Below are positions 60,911-64,000 of a stretch of 64,000 bases of DNA, in pieces. Numbering within the stretch: position 1 is the first letter of the stretch; the number at the start of each line of letters is the position of its first letter. Source of the DNA: an uncultured Armatimonadota bacterium (GTDB lineage Bacteria; Armatimonadota; Fimbriimonadia; Fimbriimonadales; Fimbriimonadaceae); assembly GCA_903833215.1 (NCBI GenBank), contig CAILEM010000153.1, positions 124,001 through 188,000 on the forward strand, in the 5' to 3' direction. The notes under the pieces were generated by a model that did not search any database, was not told the origin of the DNA, and worked only from the letters and a program-made list of their open reading frames with translations. Made by a program: the position numbers and the translations under genes.

Positions 60911-61237
60911 ATGATGGAAATGGAGCCTTGGGACGAGGAAATGGATGGTTTGCTGCGGCGATCGATGGCGGCGGAAATGCCAGAGCTATCGCCGAATTTC
61001 GAACGCAATTTGATGATTTCACTTGACCGAACTTCCAAGCAACGGGAGAAATACCGACGCACATTGATAGTCGGTTACCTTCTCGCGTCTGCCACTACCT
61101 GCATCGTTATCATGCATGGCGAGGGACTTAGCTGGTCAGCAATAGGAGCGCTGTGCGTGGCTCCACTCGCACTAGTCGCTGCCGTTCCTGCTTTGTTGCG
61201 GCTATCCCAAACCGAAACCCATCGAGCGCTGCGATGA
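60911..61237 (+). CDS. Putative anti-sigma-like membrane protein
   Basis: 108 residues. The first ~50 are acidic and cytoplasmic (DEEMDGLLRRSMAAEMPELSPNFERNLM), then two membrane segments (TLIVGYLLASATTCIVIM and IGALCVAPLALVAAVPALL). Position directly after an ECF sigma gene and the small acidic cytoplasmic N-terminus are typical of anti-sigma factors, although no zinc-binding HxxxCxxC motif is present. Confidence 0.65.
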   Translation: MMEMEPWDEEMDGLLRRSMAAEMPELSPNFERNLMISLDRTSKQREKYRRTLIVGYLLASATTCIVIMHGEGLSWSAIGALCVAPLALVAAVPALLRLSQTETHRALR

Positions 61238-61250
61238 ACAAAGGCTGCCC

Positions 61251-62504
61251 CTATTCCATTGCCGCCAGTAGTTCGATGAATCGATCCAACTCCGATTCAG
61301 AGTTGTAGTAATGAACGGATGCTCTCACGACGCTATCGAGTCCACGGGCATCCATGTCATAGCGCGACTGACGACCGGGCGAGGCTTTCACGTTGATCTT
61401 TTCACGTGAGAATCGGCGCATGACTTCGTCCGCAGCTAGGTACTCGTGGGTGAAGCTCACAATTCCTCCCTTTACGACTCCTAGGTCTCGGACCTGAATT
61501 CTGGGAAGACTGGTTAGCTGGCTTCTTAGGCGATTCGCGAGGAACTGGACTCGGTTCCAAATCCTTTCAATGCCCCAGCCAAGGGCATAGTCCGCCGCTG
61601 TCCCTAAGCCGAGCCTCCCTGCCACATAACATTCGCCTACTTCGAAGCGCCGGGCACCTTCATAGGGGACATAGCGATGATCATCTAGCCAGGTTCCCGC
61701 ATCTTGAGTCGGAGTCGGCACTTTCAGTTGCTCAAGAATCTCGGAACGCACGTATAGCAATCCAGTTCCGCGCGGGCCACGGAGGTATTTCCTTCCGGGA
61801 GCACTGAGGAAGTCACATCCGATTTCCTTGACGTTCAGCGGGTACTGGCCCAACGATTGACTCGCATCCAGAAGGTATGGAACGGCCCAGTCTTTCGCGA
61901 CCCTTCCGACTTCAGCGACGGGATTCACGAGGCCACCGTTGGTCGGTATGTGGGTGACAGCGATGAGTTTGACTCTCTCATCCATCAACTCGCGCAATGC
62001 CTCGGCGGAGAGCTGTCCCGTTTCATCACATGGGATGATTTCGACTTCGATCCCCAACTGTCTGGCGGCATGTTCTAGCGTCAGCGATCCATTCACGAAC
62101 TCGGATCGAGACGCCACGACTCGATCTCCCGGGCGTAAGGTCAGCAAATCAAAAGCCGTGTTCCACGCGCGAGTCGAGTTATCGAACAGGGCAACTTCGC
62201 TTGGCTCAGCGTGAATCAGATTCGCGAGAGAATCGCAAACCGCACCGACGTTGGCTTTAGCTGCGGCTTCATAAGCCCCCATCAAAGACTCATTCGTGAG
62301 ATGACCCATGACTGCGTCCAAAACCGGTTGAGGCATCAGCGAAGCGGCGGCGTTGTTGAAGTGGGTCACCAACTCACAGCCGGGAGTCTCACGCCGAGCT
62401 CGTGCGAGATCGAATTCCACGGTTTGTGGTAGCCCTGCGTCAATCGTTGAATCAGAGCCAATCGGGGTGGGTGAGGTTCCCATTTTGGGGAGTATCCCAT
62501 ACAC
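61251..62504 (-). CDS. Class V aminotransferase-family PLP enzyme
   Basis: 417 residues, without a signal peptide. Family features: VTHFNNAAASLMPQPVLDAV, DNSTRAWNTAFDLL, VVASRSEFVNGSLTLEHAARQLG, IAVTHIPTNGGLVNPV, YLLDASQSLGQYPL, and the PLP lysine in SAPGRKYLRGPRGTGLLYV. Related to isopenicillin N epimerase/cysteine desulfurase-like enzymes. The start is uncertain by up to 8 residues (ATG at 62504 or M8). It may act on the same kind of substrate as the 53559-54824 product. Confidence 0.88.
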   Translation of the reverse strand: MYGILPKMGTSPTPIGSDSTIDAGLPQTVEFDLARARRETPGCELVTHFNNAAASLMPQPVLDAVMGHLTNESLMGAYEAAAKANVGAVCDSLANLIHAEPSEVALFDNSTRAWNTAFDLLTLRPGDRVVASRSEFVNGSLTLEHAARQLGIEVEIIPCDETGQLSAEALRELMDERVKLIAVTHIPTNGGLVNPVAEVGRVAKDWAVPYLLDASQSLGQYPLNVKEIGCDFLSAPGRKYLRGPRGTGLLYVRSEILEQLKVPTPTQDAGTWLDDHRYVPYEGARRFEVGECYVAGRLGLGTAADYALGWGIERIWNRVQFLANRLRSQLTSLPRIQVRDLGVVKGGIVSFTHEYLAADEVMRRFSREKINVKASPGRQSRYDMDARGLDSVVRASVHYYNSESELDRFIELLAAME

Positions 62505-62647
62505 AGTTGCTGTGTTTCACTTTGAAGATTCTCTGGCGTGAATATTTACCCACTCGCCAAAGTAATCCTAAGCGAGATTCCACCTCTGGATTTCCACTCC
62601 GAAATGCTCGGGAGGGTTCAATTATTCCGTTTTATAATTATTGCGCT

Positions 62648-63259
62648 ATGCCAATTACGAGTGATGATTTTTGGGGTTCCGCGGGCCGTGGTGATCTAGA
62701 GCGAATTCAATATCACCTTGACCACGGTGTGGATATTAACGCCCGAGGACAGGCTGGCATCAACGCACTTGGGTACGCCGCATTTGAGGGACATGCCTCC
62801 GCAGTGCGCCTGTTGCTCGCGCGTGGTGCCGATCCAAATGGAACCGGCTATATGGACGGCATGCCTATCGGCCTGGCAGCTTGGGCAGGGCAGGCGCTGT
62901 GTATTGAGCTGTTGCTTGATGCGGGAGCCGACATCAACCGTGGGCATGCGACCAACGGAGAGAGCCCATTGCATCATGCCAGCATCAAGAATCGAATCGA
63001 AGCCGTCGCCATCCTGCTAGAGAGGGGAGCCGAAGTGAATCATCGCGCATCGGACGGCGGCATAACCGAATTAATGCCAGAAGAAACACTATCTGGCGAA
63101 ACTCCACTTCACATGGCGGCGGTGGGTGGAAGCGTGGCACTTATTCTAGCGTTGTTGGCGGGCGGGGCCGATTCCTCAATACAGACTCACCGAGGCGAGT
63201 CGCCACGCGATCTGGCACGACGGATCCACCGTGAGGAAGAGATCATCGCCGCGCTGTGA
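62648..63259 (+). CDS. Ankyrin repeat protein
   Basis: 203 residues from the ATG at 62648; the frame extends upstream to 62402 but that part does not look like protein. Four to five ankyrin repeats: DFWGSAGRGDLERIQYHLDHGVDINARG, GINALGYAAFEGHASAVRLLLARGADPN, PIGLAAWAGQALCIELLLDAGADINR, SPLHHASIKNRIEAVAILLERGAEVN, and ETPLHMAAVGGSVALILALLAGGAD (each shown only as an outline). A cytoplasmic protein-binding role is likely. There is an AT-rich upstream region. Confidence 0.9.
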   Translation: MPITSDDFWGSAGRGDLERIQYHLDHGVDINARGQAGINALGYAAFEGHASAVRLLLARGADPNGTGYMDGMPIGLAAWAGQALCIELLLDAGADINRGHATNGESPLHHASIKNRIEAVAILLERGAEVNHRASDGGITELMPEETLSGETPLHMAAVGGSVALILALLAGGADSSIQTHRGESPRDLARRIHREEEIIAAL

Positions 63260-63311
63260 TCGGTATCCAGCCGACACCAAGCCACCCATAAGGTGAATAA
63301 TTCGAGCTTTC

Positions 63312-63357
63312 TTGCATACGAATGCAACACCTGCTACACTCTATGCATTCGTATGCA
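63312..63357 (+). promoter_or_regulatory. Autoregulated promoter of the LacI gene: -35/-10 boxes with two operators
   Basis: TTGCAT (63312-63317) and TACACT (63335-63340) are spaced by 17 bases. TGCATACGAATGCA at 63313-63326 and its exact reverse complement TGCATTCGTATGCA at 63344-63357 lie over the -35 box and over the transcription start and start codon, with centres 31 bp apart. They have the central CG typical of LacI-family operators. Confidence 0.82.
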
Positions 63358-64000
63358 TGAATCTGGAACTGAGAGCGGACAGAGGAGTATCGTCACCCTC
63401 GATGACATCGCTCGTCGTGCTGGAGTCTCGCAGCCCACGGTGTCCCGGGCACTAGCTGACAGTCCGTTAATTAGCGCGAAAACCAAAGCTCGAATCCGCG
63501 AGATTGCCGATGAAGCTGGATACCAAGTCAATCTCGTCGCAAGGAGCTTGAAGACACGGTCGACTCAAACGCTGGGACTCGTCGTGCCCCAAGTGAGCAA
63601 CCCCTACTTCCCAAAGCTCATCCAGTGCTTTGCCGACACTGCCCGCGCGGCTGGGTATCACCTGCAACTCCAACTGAGTGGGGCTGACCAAGAAGCGGAA
63701 GCAGCCTGCCTCGGGTACCTCCGAGAAGTGCGAGTCGACGGCGTGTTGATTGTGACTTCGCGAGGGGGACTTCCTGCCAGGAAACAAGCTGAAGCCTTGC
63801 TCGAAGCGGGGGTTCCTGTCGTTATCTTGGGATGGGTCGAAGACTGCGAGCATTTTGATATGGTGATGGCGGATGACGCCGTCGGCGGCAGTGCCCTTGC
63901 CCAGCACTTGATCGGGTTGGGCCATACGAGGTTCGGCATCGTCGGTGCTACCCCCCATCGAGGCCACTATGACCGGCTCGTCGGCTTCCTCGCCGGACTC
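63353..64000 (+). CDS. LacI-family transcriptional regulator (partial, N-terminal part)
   Basis: 216 codons, open at the right edge. An N-terminal LacI helix-turn-helix (TLDDIARRAGVSQPTVSRAL) and hinge helix region are followed by a periplasmic-binding-protein-like effector domain (TQTLGLVVPQVSNPYFPKLIQ, AGYHLQLQLSGADQEAE, VDGVLIVTSRGG, VPVVILGWVED, ADDAVGGSALAQHLIGLGHTRFGIVG). It is expected to bind a sugar or related ligand and, given the two operators at its own promoter, to control itself. The start codon lies within the second operator, so the 5' leader would be very short. Confidence 0.9.
   Translation, partial: MHESGTESGQRSIVTLDDIARRAGVSQPTVSRALADSPLISAKTKARIREIADEAGYQVNLVARSLKTRSTQTLGLVVPQVSNPYFPKLIQCFADTARAAGYHLQLQLSGADQEAEAACLGYLREVRVDGVLIVTSRGGLPARKQAEALLEAGVPVVILGWVEDCEHFDMVMADDAVGGSALAQHLIGLGHTRFGIVGATPHRGHYDRLVGFLAGL

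Noticed and set aside
62402-62647. Upstream extension of the ankyrin frame
   Set aside because: Overlaps the divergent aminotransferase gene and is not protein-like; the ATG at 62648 begins the first ankyrin repeat.
1-64000. tRNA, rRNA or CRISPR arrays
   Set aside because: I looked in the larger gaps for tRNA T-loop motifs and regularly spaced repeats and saw none; a covariance-model scan would be needed to exclude small RNAs.

Overview
The window looks like a chromosomal segment of a Gram-negative-type, aerobic, non-phototrophic bacterium. I infer Armatimonadota (Fimbriimonas-like). The reasons are a quinol-oxidising alternative complex III, a fused heme A/heme O synthase, a compact heme operon containing a chlorite-dismutase-family HemQ, a planctomycete-type cytochrome (DUF1549/DUF1553) plus DUF1501 pair, and secreted proteins with 'GGSSSTGTITLSGAAPSGG'-type repeats. 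The taxonomy is an inference, not something read directly.

Layout. 1-3.9 kb (minus): alternative complex III genes actA and actB (actB runs off the left edge) and a ctaA-ctaB fusion. 4.2-7.4 kb: two TIM-barrel sugar isomerase-like genes around rimO. 7.7-9.8 kb: secreted beta-propeller protein. 10.4-18.3 kb (plus): a nearly continuous heme operon hemA-hemC-hemD-hemB-hemQ-hemL-hemE-hemH, with overlapping or abutting genes and unusual start codons (ATC/ATT, TTG, GTG). 18.4-22.2 kb: cytochrome-type DUF1549/DUF1553 gene and DUF1501 gene. 22.9-29.6 kb: a VKOR-thioredoxin-fold fusion coupled to a small six-cysteine secreted protein, a large secreted protein, an AraC regulator, a secreted metallopeptidase and an SDR. 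A decayed second copy of the 3' end of the large secreted gene follows.

29.87-36.17 kb is a complete 6.3-kb transposon with 56-bp terminal inverted repeats. It carries a TniB-like ATPase, a DDE transposase and a tyrosine recombinase with a candidate recombination site just upstream. Its cargo is a chimeric protein (HELGH metallopeptidase, Rhs C-terminal junction, cysteine-rich tip) followed by a small membrane-anchored protein. Directly beside it, 36.2-42.7 kb (minus) is a tight operon of two dynamin-like GTPases (one with an N-terminal NERD nuclease domain), a coiled-coil/TM protein, a YdjM-like putative membrane hydrolase and a small PPPYD-repeat protein. It resembles a membrane-remodelling or defence system and is the best candidate for an undescribed system.

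42.8-64 kb: a lipoprotein, a GC-rich GH92 gene that looks acquired, a beta-propeller glycosidase, a Gfo/Idh/MocA oxidoreductase, a large putative glycosidase, several secreted proteins of unknown function, two class V aminotransferases, a thioredoxin-like protein, an alpha/beta hydrolase, an ECF sigma factor with a downstream membrane protein, an ankyrin protein, and a LacI regulator cut by the right edge whose promoter carries two matching operators. Short 3'-end remnants of paralogous genes recur at 29.6 and 55.0 kb.
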